Shown one piece after another: positions 1 through 9,626 of a DNA stretch of 64,000 bases. The DNA is taken from positions 41,630 through 105,629 of the forward strand of contig CAKPDY010000001.1 of NCBI GenBank assembly GCA_934149165.1. Reading direction: 5' to 3'. Each line of letters begins with the position of its first letter. Within the stretch, counting starts at the first letter, position 1. The DNA comes from an uncultured Clostridia bacterium. Lineage in GTDB: Bacteria > Bacillota > Clostridia > TANB77 > CAG-508. The translations under genes and the position numbers were made by a program. The notes beneath the pieces were generated by a model. The model ran no database searches. It saw nothing but the letters and a program-made list of their open reading frames with translations, and was not told the DNA's origin.

Positions 1-542
1 TTTTCTTTATCTGTTGTTACATATATTCTTTTTTGTGCTTCTTTTATTCCATATTTATTTTCTAATAAATTTCTAAATATTCTAAAAGCAATTGCTGGTT
101 CTGTTGTTGTTCCAGATTTTGATATTACATTTAATGATATATCTTTATCTTGCACTAATTCTATTAAATCATTTATATAACTACTACTTAAATTATTTCC
201 AACATAAAAAATCTGTGGAAACTTTCTAATTTTCTTATCTTGTAAATTGTAAAATGTATTTGTTAATGATTCTATAATAGCTCTTGCCCCTAAATATGAA
301 CCTCCAATTCCTATAACAATTAATACATCTGATGTTTTTTGAATTCTTTCTGCACACTCTTTTATTCTTTCAAATTCCCTTTTATTATATTGTGATGGCC
401 AATTTAACCATCCCAAAAATTCGTCTTTATGATTTGCCTTTTTATTCAATAAATTATGTATTTTCTCTATTTCACCTGAATATTCTATAATTTCTGTACC
501 AGTTATTTTACAATTTTTTAAATCTAAACTTATATTTGACAT
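1..542 (-). CDS. pgi: Glucose-6-phosphate isomerase, N-terminal part (cut by the window edge)
   Basis: Glycolytic enzyme interconverting glucose 6-phosphate and fructose 6-phosphate in the cytoplasm. The gene starts with ATG at 542 and runs off the left edge, leaving 180 codons. The translation contains the family signature VIGIGGSYLGARA (about residues 79-91), followed by VISKSGTTTEPA, the phosphosugar-binding SGTT loop. An SD-like GGAGAGTGGTAATTT precedes the ATG. There is no sign of disruption in the visible part. The identification rests on two diagnostic motifs in the right order and is secure; only the C-terminal half is unseen. Confidence 0.93.
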   Translation of the reverse strand, partial: MSNISLDLKNCKITGTEIIEYSGEIEKIHNLLNKKANHKDEFLGWLNWPSQYNKREFERIKECAERIQKTSDVLIVIGIGGSYLGARAIIESLTNTFYNLQDKKIRKFPQIFYVGNNLSSSYINDLIELVQDKDISLNVISKSGTTTEPAIAFRIFRNLLENKYGIKEAQKRIYVTTDKE

Positions 543-683
543 AAATTACCACTCTCCTTCTTTAGTATATTTTTCCATTTGCTTTTATGTTATAATTTTA
601 CATTATGTTTCTTTTTATTTCAATACAATATTTCTATTTTTACAACTAATATTAATAATTGTTTATTTGCCTTGCAATTATCC

Positions 684-877
684 GGCTAAATATAGGAGTT
701 ACGTAGACCTGGTGGGTTATATCATTGTTCTGAGCTTCGCCCCAACTGCACACAATATGTAATAGATTTCCACTTTGTTACAATCTATAACATATTGTAG
801 ATTGTCGGTCCCCACCTTGACTACGCTTCATAACAATGATATAACCCACCAGGTCTACGTAACTCCTACATTTAGCC
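684..877. repeat. Long imperfect palindrome, MITE-like, in a gene-free stretch
   Basis: The 381-base stretch between pgi and spoIIP (543-923) holds no gene but contains a large inverted repeat. The arms are 684-729 and 832-877, 46 bases each with a single mismatch (692/869). The interior (730-831) carries a second, weaker inverted repeat around ACAATATGT and ACATATTGT, so the whole could fold as a nested hairpin. The arms are clearly richer in G and C than the flanks. No transposase is present. It could be a miniature mobile element, a REP-like element or a structured RNA. Confidence 0.75.
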
Positions 878-923
878 TACTCTACAGTTTAAAATTTGTT
901 AGTAATTACAAATTAACAGTAAC

Positions 924-2079
924 TTATTGAACCTCATTTAATATTTTTGCCAAATATTTCATACTTGCCAAACACTCTTCAAGAGTATTTCCAGTAGAAC
1001 CAACTTCAATAATACAAGCAGCCTTAGCAACATGATGATTATACCTAGAATTTCTTACAATCATTGGCTTACATAATCCGTGGATACAATTCCTCTGCCT
1101 TTTGCTGAACCTTTATAGCAAATTTTAAATTTTCTCTCCAATTTTTATGTTTTAAACCTCCTCCATCTGTTCCAATAACAAACATTATTCTAGCACAATA
1201 CTCATCTCCTATTTTAACCTTAGGAGCATAAGTATTATCACCAATTGCATCTCTATGTAAATCTATTACAATATCTGTATTCTGATATGTTGAAAGTAAA
1301 TTTTTTACAGTAATAATAGAACGGTCATATGAACCATTATAAGCTGGATAATCATGATATGTTTTATCATGTATTACATTATATCCATAATTTTTTAAAT
1401 ATTTTTCTAATTCATCTCCAACCCTTACAACACTATAATTAAAATCTGTTGTTCTATATGTTCCTGTTGCATTATATGAATATTGCTCTGTGGGTGTATA
1501 ACTTTCACATGTATGTGTATGAAAAATTAAAAAATCTTGTTTATTAACTTCCACATTTAAATCTGTAATTTCTGCTGATAAATCATAACTTGATTCATTT
1601 CTTAACTTCACTCCAAAAATTTCATAAGTATATTTATCTGGAATACTACTTGGAATCATTTCAACATTTACACCTGTTTGAGCTTCAACAATTGTGTCTG
1701 CTGAATTAGTATTAGTTTCCGTAGCTTGTGTTTCATTTTCATCTGTTTTTTGAGTACTGTTATTTTCATTATTATTAGCTATTACTGTATTTGGTAAATT
1801 CCCTGTTGCAACAGATTTAAACATACTAAACTCATTATTTAATGTTTGTGCAATATAATTTTTATCCATAACATCTGAATCAATCTCTTCTTCGTCTTTT
1901 AATAGTAATATTTCATTTTTTATAGTTGACATATATGCGCTTGAATTAAAAGAAAAACATCCATTTACATTTTTTTTTGAATAAAAAAAATTAGCAAAAA
2001 TTGTTATAACACCAAATACTAAACTAATTTTTGCTAAATATTTACATATATCCTTTAGAGTAACAACTTTTATTTTCAC
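924..2079 (-). CDS. spoIIP: Stage II sporulation protein P, read through a +1 shift at CGG
   Basis: Peptidoglycan amidase/endopeptidase that works with SpoIID and SpoIIM in forespore engulfment. The start is GTG at 2079 behind AAAGGAG. Residues about 12-33 form an N-terminal membrane anchor, followed by an Asn/Thr-rich linker and then the catalytic domain with FHTHTCESYTP and IDLHRDA. The upstream frame ends at 1069 just after YPRIM, but the sequence continues in the +1 frame to 924 with the conserved family C-terminus (CKPMIVRNSRYN, IIEVGSTGNT). The shift point is the CGG codon at 1080-1078: TAT CCA C GGA TTA TGT. Skipping the C restores YPGLCKP and a 384-residue protein of normal length. 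It is either decoded by frameshifting or, less likely, a pseudogene or sequence error. Confidence 0.9.
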
Positions 2080-2158
2080 TTAAATTTTTCTCCTTTGCAT
2101 AAATATTTATATGAACTAGCCTATAAATATTATATGCATATTTTAAATGAAATATGTT

Positions 2159-2803
2159 TTAATCTAAACGAGGTTTTAAATCTAAATAAATTGGTTTTTC
2201 TTCCATTATCATAGTTGCCTTTCCATGACCTGGATATACAATAGTATTATCAGGTAATACTAAAAGTTTATTTATAATAGAATCCATTATATCTTCTAAA
2301 CTACCTGTTGGTAAGTCTGTTCTTCCCCAAGTTCCTCTAAATAATGTATCACCTGTTATAACAAATCCTTCACTTTCACAGTAAAGTGAACTTCCACCTT
2401 TTGTATGTCCTGGTGTATGAATAACTTTAAATTCTAAGTTTCCTAAATGTATTAAATCATTATCATTTACTCTTGAATCTGCTTCAAATTCTGCATTCAT
2501 TCCAATATATGTTGTTAAACTTAATTTATCATTTTTAAGTCCTTCTGCATCAAATTTATGAATTAATATTAAACCACCTTTTCTTTCCTTTAATTCACAA
2601 ACTGCACCTATATGGTCTCCATGACAATGTGTTAAATATATATATTTCAATTTTGCATTTATAATATTAAGCATTTCTATTATTTTTTCAACTTCACCAC
2701 CTGGGTCTACAACCATTGTTTCTTTAGAAATTTCATCTTGAATTATATATGTATTTGTATATTGTTTTAGTGCTGTTAAGACCCTTATTCTCTTTAGTAT
2801 CAT
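2159..2803 (-). CDS. Metallo-beta-lactamase-fold hydrolase (glyoxalase II / YcbL-like)
   Basis: A 214-residue cytoplasmic MBL-fold hydrolase. The metal-binding motif THCHGDH is at about residues 58-64. Further ligands are HTPGHT (about 129-134), GDTLF with the aspartate (about 151), and the terminal YPGHG (about 190). The short length, lacking the C-terminal substrate-binding domain of true glyoxalase II, places it with the YcbL/YqgX-type small hydrolases found near relA in many Firmicutes. The substrate is probably a thioester but cannot be read from sequence. It starts with ATG at 2803, 31 bases after relA, and is probably co-transcribed with it. Confidence 0.9.
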   Translation of the reverse strand: MILKRIRVLTALKQYTNTYIIQDEISKETMVVDPGGEVEKIIEMLNIINAKLKYIYLTHCHGDHIGAVCELKERKGGLILIHKFDAEGLKNDKLSLTTYIGMNAEFEADSRVNDNDLIHLGNLEFKVIHTPGHTKGGSSLYCESEGFVITGDTLFRGTWGRTDLPTGSLEDIMDSIINKLLVLPDNTIVYPGHGKATMIMEEKPIYLDLKPRLD

Positions 2804-2834
2804 TATAAAATCATCTTCCTTTTCAATTTATAAT

Positions 2835-5027
2835 TTATTTCTTTCTATTTACTTCATATACATTATCAATTTTTCTTAAAGATTTTAAAACATTATTTAA
2901 ATCTTGTAAATTTTCAACTTCTATTGTTAAATCTGTTACAGCTATTTTATCTTTATTAACTTTTGAGTTTACACCAACTAACCTTGTTTTTGCTAATGAA
3001 ACTTGTTTTATTATATCTGCAAGTAAGTTTGCTCTGTCATTAGCTAAAATTTCAATTTCAACACTATATGATGTTTGAGTTTCATCATACCAATAAACAT
3101 CTATCATTCTGTCTTCTTGTAGTATTAAATCATTTACATTAACGCAATCTTTTCTATGAACAGAAACACCTCTTCCTCTTGTTATAAAACCTACTATCTC
3201 ATCACCTGGAACTGGATTACAGCATTTTGATAATCTAACTAAACAGTTATCTATTCCTTTTACAACAACTCCAACATTAGATGGTTTAGTTTTTCTTACT
3301 TTTTCATTCGCAAGTTCTTCCAATGTTTTTTCTATAAATTCATCTGGGTTATCTTTTTTGTATACTTCTAAAATTTTTGCTATTACTTTTGTAGCAGATA
3401 TTGCTCCAAATCCTACTGCTGAATACATATCATCTATTGTATTAAATTTATATCTATCTAGTGCTATTTGTACATATTCATTTTTAAATATTTTACTATA
3501 TGGTATACCTATTCTTTTTATTTCTTTTTCTATTAAATTCTTTCCTTTTTCAATATTTTCTGCTCTTTGTGTTTTTTTGAACCATGCTAAAATTTTATTT
3601 TTAGCTGTTGTACTTTTTACAAATTTTAACCAATCTCTACTTGGTCCTTTTGACTGGTCTGATGTAATTATTTCAACTATATCTCCATTTTTTAATGTTG
3701 TAATAATTGGCATCATTTTACTATTTATTTTGCAACCAGTCATATGATGACCTATTTCTGCATGTATTGTATATGCAAAGTCTATTGGTGTGGCACCTCT
3801 TGGCATTACTTTTATTTCACCCTTAGGTGTGAATACATATACTTCATCAACAAAAAGCTCTGTTTTTAATGTATTTAAAAATTCTTGTGGATCTTGCATT
3901 TCCTTTTGCCATTCTAGAGTTTCACGAAGCCATGCTAATTTATCTTCTTTTACAATTACAGATGTCTTTTTTTCTTTGTTTGCTTCTTTATATGCCCAGT
4001 GTGCAGCAATACCAAATTCTGCAATTCTATGCATCTCCCATGTACGAATTTGAACTTCAAAAGGTGTTCCTTTTGGTCCAATTAATGTTGTGTGTAATGA
4101 CTGATACATATTTGGTTTTGGAACTGAAATATAATCTTTAAATCTTCCTGGCATAGGATTGTATAATTCGTGTACAACACCTAATGCTGCATAACAGTCT
4201 TTTACACTATCTACTAAAATACGTAGTGCAAATAAATCATATATTTGGTCTAAAGTTTTATTATCTCTTTTCATTTTTCTATAAATACTGTATAAGTGTT
4301 TCGCTCTTCCTGTTATTTCTGCTTTTATTCTTTGTTTTTTTAATTCATGATTTATTTGATCTACTATTTGATTTATAAATTGTAATCTTTCTTCTCTTTT
4401 TTTGTCTATTCCTTCTACTATTTCTCTATATTCATCAGGATTTAAATATTTAAATGATAAATCTTCTAATTCCCATTTTAAAGAATACATACCTAACCTA
4501 TTTGCAAGTGGTGCATATAAATCAGCGGTTTCTTTAGCTATTGCAATTTGCCTATCTCTTTTTAAGTATTTCAAAGTTCTCATATTATGTAATCTATCTG
4601 CTAATTTTATTAAAATTACCCTAATATCTTTTCCCATTGCTAAAAACATTTTTCTATAATTTTCTACCTGTTGTTCTTCAGCACTTGTATATTTTAAATT
4701 TCCTAACTTAGTAACACCATCTACCATTTCAGCAATTTCAGGTGAGAACTCTTTTGCCAAATCCTGTATTGTAACTTCTGTATCTTCTGCAACATCATGT
4801 AAAAGTGCTGCACAAATTGTTGCTTCATCTAACTCTAATCCAGCAAGTATATATGCAACTTGTACTGGATGAATTATATATGGTTCACCAGATTTTCTTA
4901 GTTGAGTTCCATGTTTTTCTTTGGCATATTCATATGCTCTTTTTATGAGCTTTAAATCATTTTTCCTGTTGTTTTTTTTCATTTTTTCTAAAACATCTTC
5001 AATAGTTACATCTTTCACTTCTGACAC
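2835..5027 (-). CDS. relA: Bifunctional (p)ppGpp synthetase/hydrolase (Rel)
   Basis: Long RelA/SpoT homologue that makes and degrades the alarmone (p)ppGpp on amino-acid starvation. In order: HD hydrolase domain with an intact LLHDVAEDT, then RLHNMRTL; synthetase domain with YQSLHTTL and FEVQIRTWEMH; TGS domain around VYVFTPKGEI; a conserved CCNPVPGDEIVGF region; and a C-terminal ACT domain. Both catalytic halves look intact, so this is the bifunctional type. I place the start at GTG 5027, which has AAGGAG ten bases upstream; a TTG at 5069 is in frame but its only SD-like sequence is two bases away. The product is about 730 residues, normal for the family. Confidence 0.95.
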   Translation of the reverse strand: MSEVKDVTIEDVLEKMKKNNRKNDLKLIKRAYEYAKEKHGTQLRKSGEPYIIHPVQVAYILAGLELDEATICAALLHDVAEDTEVTIQDLAKEFSPEIAEMVDGVTKLGNLKYTSAEEQQVENYRKMFLAMGKDIRVILIKLADRLHNMRTLKYLKRDRQIAIAKETADLYAPLANRLGMYSLKWELEDLSFKYLNPDEYREIVEGIDKKREERLQFINQIVDQINHELKKQRIKAEITGRAKHLYSIYRKMKRDNKTLDQIYDLFALRILVDSVKDCYAALGVVHELYNPMPGRFKDYISVPKPNMYQSLHTTLIGPKGTPFEVQIRTWEMHRIAEFGIAAHWAYKEANKEKKTSVIVKEDKLAWLRETLEWQKEMQDPQEFLNTLKTELFVDEVYVFTPKGEIKVMPRGATPIDFAYTIHAEIGHHMTGCKINSKMMPIITTLKNGDIVEIITSDQSKGPSRDWLKFVKSTTAKNKILAWFKKTQRAENIEKGKNLIEKEIKRIGIPYSKIFKNEYVQIALDRYKFNTIDDMYSAVGFGAISATKVIAKILEVYKKDNPDEFIEKTLEELANEKVRKTKPSNVGVVVKGIDNCLVRLSKCCNPVPGDEIVGFITRGRGVSVHRKDCVNVNDLILQEDRMIDVYWYDETQTSYSVEIEILANDRANLLADIIKQVSLAKTRLVGVNSKVNKDKIAVTDLTIEVENLQDLNNVLKSLRKIDNVYEVNRKK

Positions 5028-5121
5028 TTTTACATCACTCCTTAAATTTTTAATCTTGTCCAATTTCAAAACCTTAAAAACTTTACAAATACTAAATTTT
5101 AAATTTGAAGAAACATATTAT

Positions 5122-6813
5122 TTAAATTAAGTATGATTTTCTAATATCTCTTAAATTTATCTGCACAGTTTCAACTCCATTATATCTATTTATTTCCAAG
5201 TTTCCCAATATATCTATTTTTTCCCCTAAACAATATTCTTGCACTAAATTTCCCATATTAAAACCAATTGCATCTATTATTAAATTATCATCCTTTAAAG
5301 TCATTTTTAAATGCTTTCCTTCAGATAAAGCCCTAATTGAATTTATTTTTAAATTTCTATACATAAAAATTGGCATTTTATTTGCTTCTCCAAATGGTTC
5401 AAGAATATTTAATTCATTAACAACATTAACTTGCATATCTTTTATTCCAATTTCATCATCTATTTTTATTATTGGAACTAATTCACTTACATTGGTTTTA
5501 CTAGCATATTGTTCAAAATCATTTCTAAATCCATTAAAATTTTCTTTTTTTAAACTTATTCCAATTGCCATTGAATGTCCACCAAATTTTTCAATATATT
5601 TATCACATTTAGAAACTGCATCATATAAATCAAATCCTGGAATACTTCTTCCTGAACCTTTTCCCTCATCACCCTCATAGCAAATTAATATACTTGGTTT
5701 ATAATACATTTCTGTAATTTTTGATGCAACTATTCCAATTACCCCATGATGCCAGTTTTCATTTGCTAATATAATACATGGCATATCTTTTTCATTTTTT
5801 TCAATTTTCTGTAATACTTCTTCAAAAATTCTTTTTTCAGTATCTTGTCTTTGTTTATTATATTCATTTAATCTCTTAGATATTTCTGTTGCTTCTGTAA
5901 AGTCTTCTGTTAAAAATAAATTTAAAGCTTCTCTTTCACACCCCATTCGTCCACATGCATTAATTCGTGGTGCTACTCCAAACGAAATTGCAGAAGAATC
6001 TATTTTTTTATACCCTATAGTATTTATTAATGTTTTTAAACCAATATTTTTTGTTACTTTTATTAACATTAATCCTAATTTTGCAATTATCCTATTTTCA
6101 TCCACTAATGGTACTATATCAGAAATTGTTCCAACACATACTATATCTAAAAATTTTAAATATTCTTTCTCATCTAATTTATATTTCATACCTATAGCTT
6201 GTATTAGTTTAAATACAACACCTACTCCTGCTAATTGATTAAATGGGTATTTATTATCTTTTCTTTTAGCATCTACTACAGCTAATGCATTTGGTAATAC
6301 ATCTGATGGTTCATGATGGTCTGTTACTATTGTTTCTAAACCTAAACTATTTGCATATTCTATTTCTTCTATTCCTGATATTCCACAATCTACCGTAATC
6401 ATTAATTTATAATTATTTGATACAATTTTTTCAATTGCATTTTTATTTAACCCATAACCTTCATTTAATCTGTTGGGAATATATTCATCAACTTCTAAAC
6501 CTCTATCTTTCAAAAATTTTTTTAATACTGTAATACTTGTAATTCCATCTACATCATAATCTCCATATATTATAACTTTTTCTTTGCTTTCTATTGCCTT
6601 TATTATTCTATTTACTGCAATATTCATATCTGGCATTAAATATGGGTCGTGAAAATCATTTCTTGTTGGATTTAAAAATGTTTCTATTTCTTCTTTTGTA
6701 CTTAAATTTTTATTTACTATTACAGTTGCTAGTAATTTACTTATTTTAAATTCTTGTTGTACTCGTTTTATTTTTTCTTCATCTTTCTCATAAAATTCCC
6801 ATTTTTTATTCAT
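5122..6813 (-). CDS. recJ: Single-stranded-DNA-specific exonuclease RecJ
   Basis: A 5'-3' ssDNA exonuclease of recombination and repair. DHH-family motifs appear in order: IYGDYDVDGIT (about residue 80), VDCGISG, VTDHHEPS, a mid-domain GRMGCEREA, and the DHHA1 motif FGGHSMAIGIS. The C-terminal part matches the RecJ OB-fold region. At 563 residues it is the shorter Firmicute form, lacking the extra C-terminal extension of Bacillus RecJ. ATG 6813 has AAGGAG upstream. It lies just upstream of relA on the same strand, a common order in Firmicutes. Confidence 0.94.
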   Translation of the reverse strand: MNKKWEFYEKDEEKIKRVQQEFKISKLLATVIVNKNLSTKEEIETFLNPTRNDFHDPYLMPDMNIAVNRIIKAIESKEKVIIYGDYDVDGITSITVLKKFLKDRGLEVDEYIPNRLNEGYGLNKNAIEKIVSNNYKLMITVDCGISGIEEIEYANSLGLETIVTDHHEPSDVLPNALAVVDAKRKDNKYPFNQLAGVGVVFKLIQAIGMKYKLDEKEYLKFLDIVCVGTISDIVPLVDENRIIAKLGLMLIKVTKNIGLKTLINTIGYKKIDSSAISFGVAPRINACGRMGCEREALNLFLTEDFTEATEISKRLNEYNKQRQDTEKRIFEEVLQKIEKNEKDMPCIILANENWHHGVIGIVASKITEMYYKPSILICYEGDEGKGSGRSIPGFDLYDAVSKCDKYIEKFGGHSMAIGISLKKENFNGFRNDFEQYASKTNVSELVPIIKIDDEIGIKDMQVNVVNELNILEPFGEANKMPIFMYRNLKINSIRALSEGKHLKMTLKDDNLIIDAIGFNMGNLVQEYCLGEKIDILGNLEINRYNGVETVQINLRDIRKSYLI

Positions 6814-6910
6814 CTTTTTCTCCTTGTTTATACAAATTTTATATTATTGTATAACATTTTGTTGAATTTTTAAAGTTCTTTTTTGAAATTTTATTAAATT
6901 ATATCATATA

Positions 6911-6952
6911 CTAAAAAGAAAGAAAATCCTTATTGATTTTCTTTCTTTTTAT
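6911..6952. terminator. Hairpin terminator after mutS
   Basis: The inverted repeat AAAAAGAAAGAAAATC ... GATTTTCTTTCTTTTT with a short loop lies between mutS and recJ. The A and T runs on both sides make it usable on either strand; here it should end the minus-strand mutS transcript. Confidence 0.8.
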
Positions 6953-6988
6953 TTTATTATAATTTTAATTTATACACTACACTTCATC

Positions 6989-9601
6989 CTAATTCAACTT
7001 TTCCTTCAACCTAACCAAAGTATTAAGTGCATCAATTGGTGTAAGCGAATTAACATCAATCTTATCAAATTCACTAGCAACTTCTGCAAGCTTAAAATTA
7101 AACATATCAACTTGGCCAGCAACCACTTTCTTGTTTTCCTTTTCAATAACTTTATTATTTAAGATATTTTTTCTTTCCAAACCTTTTAAAATCTCATTTG
7201 CCTTTTTTGTAACATTTGTTGGAACTCCTGCTAATCTAGCAACATGTACACCATAACTTTCATCTGTTCCACCATTTACAATTTTTCTTAAGAAAACTAT
7301 ATCTTCCCCTTTTTCTTTTACTGCTATTGAATAATTTTTTACACCTTCAACTTTTTCTTCCAATTCAGTTAATTCATGATAATGTGTTGCAAATAAAGTT
7401 TTAGCACCACACTCTGTTTTATCTGCTATATATTCAGCAACTGCCCATGCTATTGAAAGTCCATCATATGTTGATGTTCCTCTTCCTATTTCATCTAAAA
7501 TGACTAAACTATTTGCTGTAGCCTCTTTTAAAATTGTTGCAACTTCCATCATTTCAACCATAAATGTACTTTGCCCCATACTTAAATCATCTGATGCACC
7601 AACTCTTGTGAAAATTTTATCTACAACACCTATTTTAGCTGAACTTGCTGGTACATAACTACCTATTTGTGCCATTAGAGTTATTAATGCAACTTGTCTC
7701 ATATATGTTGATTTACCAGCCATATTAGGTCCTGTAATTATTGCTAATCTATTATCATTTTTATCTAAATATGTATCATTTGGGACAAATTCACCCGCTG
7801 AGCACATTTTTTCTATAACAGGATGACGTCCATCTTTTATATCTATTATTCCTGATTCATCAACCTCTGGTTTTACATAGTTCATATCTTCTGCAACAGT
7901 TGCAAATGATACCACAACATCTAATGTGGCAACAATTGCTGATGTTTTTTGAATTCTTTGAATTTGATGTTCTATTTTTTCACGAATTTCTGTAAAAGCT
8001 TTATATTCTAAATTTATAACTTTTTCTTCAGCACCTAAAATTTGATTTTCCAAATTTTTAAGTTCTTCTGTTACATATCTTTCACAATTAGTTAAAGTTT
8101 GTTTTCTAATATATCTATCTGGAACCATTGATAAATTTGATTTTGTAACTTCTATAAAATATCCAAATACTTTGTTAAAACCAACTTTTAAACCTTTTAT
8201 TCCTGTTTCTTCTCTTTCTTTTGCCTCTAAATTTACTATCCATGTTTTTCCTTCTGTTGTAGCCTTTTTTAGAGTATCTATTTCTTCATCATATCCTAAT
8301 TTTATTATTCCACCTTCTTTTACACTAATTGGTGGTTCTTCAACAATTGAGTTTTCTATTAATTCATATATATCTTGTAATGTATCTAATTCGTCATATA
8401 AGTCTTTTAATAAAGGTGATTCTGCTTTTGCTAAAATTTGTTTTATTTCTGGTAATTGTGCTACTGAATTTTTTAGTGAAATTAAATCTCTACCATTTGC
8501 ATTTCCATAAGCTATTTTTCCTGCTAATCTTTCAATATCATATACTTTTTTTAAGCTTTCTGTTATATCTCCTCTTAAAATTAGACTGTTTTTTAATTCT
8601 TTTACAGAATCTAATCTTTTATTAATTTGCTTTACATCTATTAATGGATCATTAATCCATCTTCTTAAAAGCCTTCCTCCCATTGATGTTGATGTTTTAT
8701 CAAGCACCCATAAAAGAGTTCCTTTTTTAGATTTATCGCGCATTTTTTCAGTAAGTTCTAGGTTTCTTCTTGCATTAATATCAAGTGCCATGTATTTTGT
8801 TATACTGTAAATTTTTATTGTATTTATATGATCTAAATTTGTTTTTTGTGTTTCTGTTAGATATGTTAAAAGTGCATTTATTGCAGGAATTGAAAGTGAA
8901 TTTTCATCTTCTTTTTTTATTTTATTTCCATTTTCATCTAGAACATTATACATATTGAATAATAACTCTGTTTCATCAACAAAATTCTCATCTTTCTCCA
9001 AAGAAACATATACATTAAATCTATCTTTAATTTTCGAAATATCAGATTTAGACTCGAACATCATAGTATTTACAATTATTTCTGATGGAGTATATCTAGA
9101 AATTTCATCTAATAATTTAGAAAAATTGTTATTTTCTTTAATTTCTGTTGCATAAAAATCACCTGTAGAAACATCACAAATAGCAATTCCATAATAAATT
9201 CCAGTTTTATATATAGACATTATATAATTATTTTTCTTTTCCTCTAACAAATTAGACTCAATAACAGTTCCAGGAGTTACAACTCTTATAACTTCCCTTT
9301 TAACCATTCCTTTAGCTTCTTTTGGATCTTCCATTTGCTCACAAATAGCAACTTTATATCCTTTAGAAATAAGTCTAGCAATGTAATTTTCTGCCGCATG
9401 AAAAGGCACCCCAGCCATTGGAGCTCTTTGAGGTTGACCACATTCCTTTCCTGTTAACGTAATTTCTAATTCTCTTGATACAGTAATTGCATCATCAAAA
9501 AACATTTCATAAAAATCGCCTAATCTATAAAATAAAATACAATCACTATATTCCTTTTTTGTATCTAAATAATGCTGCATCATTGGTGAATATTCTGCCA
9601 T
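6989..9601 (-). CDS. mutS: DNA mismatch repair protein MutS
   Basis: Mismatch-recognition ATPase, 870 residues, normal length. The N-terminal mismatch-binding domain contains the Phe-X-Glu motif in FYRLGDFYEMFFDDA (about 24-38). The ATPase domain has Walker A GPNMAGKST (about 615), the MGQSTFMVEM signature, Walker B LVILDEIGRGTST and the FATHYHELT switch. It starts with ATG at 9601 after AGGAGG and follows miaB with 25 bases between, the usual miaB-mutS order. Contains no in-frame CGG codon that I could find. Confidence 0.97.
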   Translation of the reverse strand: MAEYSPMMQHYLDTKKEYSDCILFYRLGDFYEMFFDDAITVSRELEITLTGKECGQPQRAPMAGVPFHAAENYIARLISKGYKVAICEQMEDPKEAKGMVKREVIRVVTPGTVIESNLLEEKKNNYIMSIYKTGIYYGIAICDVSTGDFYATEIKENNNFSKLLDEISRYTPSEIIVNTMMFESKSDISKIKDRFNVYVSLEKDENFVDETELLFNMYNVLDENGNKIKKEDENSLSIPAINALLTYLTETQKTNLDHINTIKIYSITKYMALDINARRNLELTEKMRDKSKKGTLLWVLDKTSTSMGGRLLRRWINDPLIDVKQINKRLDSVKELKNSLILRGDITESLKKVYDIERLAGKIAYGNANGRDLISLKNSVAQLPEIKQILAKAESPLLKDLYDELDTLQDIYELIENSIVEEPPISVKEGGIIKLGYDEEIDTLKKATTEGKTWIVNLEAKEREETGIKGLKVGFNKVFGYFIEVTKSNLSMVPDRYIRKQTLTNCERYVTEELKNLENQILGAEEKVINLEYKAFTEIREKIEHQIQRIQKTSAIVATLDVVVSFATVAEDMNYVKPEVDESGIIDIKDGRHPVIEKMCSAGEFVPNDTYLDKNDNRLAIITGPNMAGKSTYMRQVALITLMAQIGSYVPASSAKIGVVDKIFTRVGASDDLSMGQSTFMVEMMEVATILKEATANSLVILDEIGRGTSTYDGLSIAWAVAEYIADKTECGAKTLFATHYHELTELEEKVEGVKNYSIAVKEKGEDIVFLRKIVNGGTDESYGVHVARLAGVPTNVTKKANEILKGLERKNILNNKVIEKENKKVVAGQVDMFNFKLAEVASEFDKIDVNSLTPIDALNTLVRLKEKLN

Positions 9602-9626
9602 TTATAATTACCTCCTATATGTTTTT

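Noticed and set aside
924..2079. Treating the split genes as six independent pseudogenes
   Set aside because: All six carry the identical lesion type in the identical frame, show no other lesions, and include genes expected to be essential or strongly conserved. Decay would give varied stops, deletions and different indels.
4522..4530. CGG on the + strand within relA and CCG/CGG triplets inside many intact genes
   Set aside because: On checking frame and strand these are not CGG codons: they straddle two codons (for example ACG GTA in recJ, GCG GGT in mutS, GGC GGT in lysS) or are Pro/other codons on the coding strand.
3358..5130. Plus-strand open frames across relA, mutS, infB and other minus-strand genes
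   Set aside because: They are shadows of well-supported genes in the opposite strand, with hydrophobic low-complexity translations and no ribosome binding sites.
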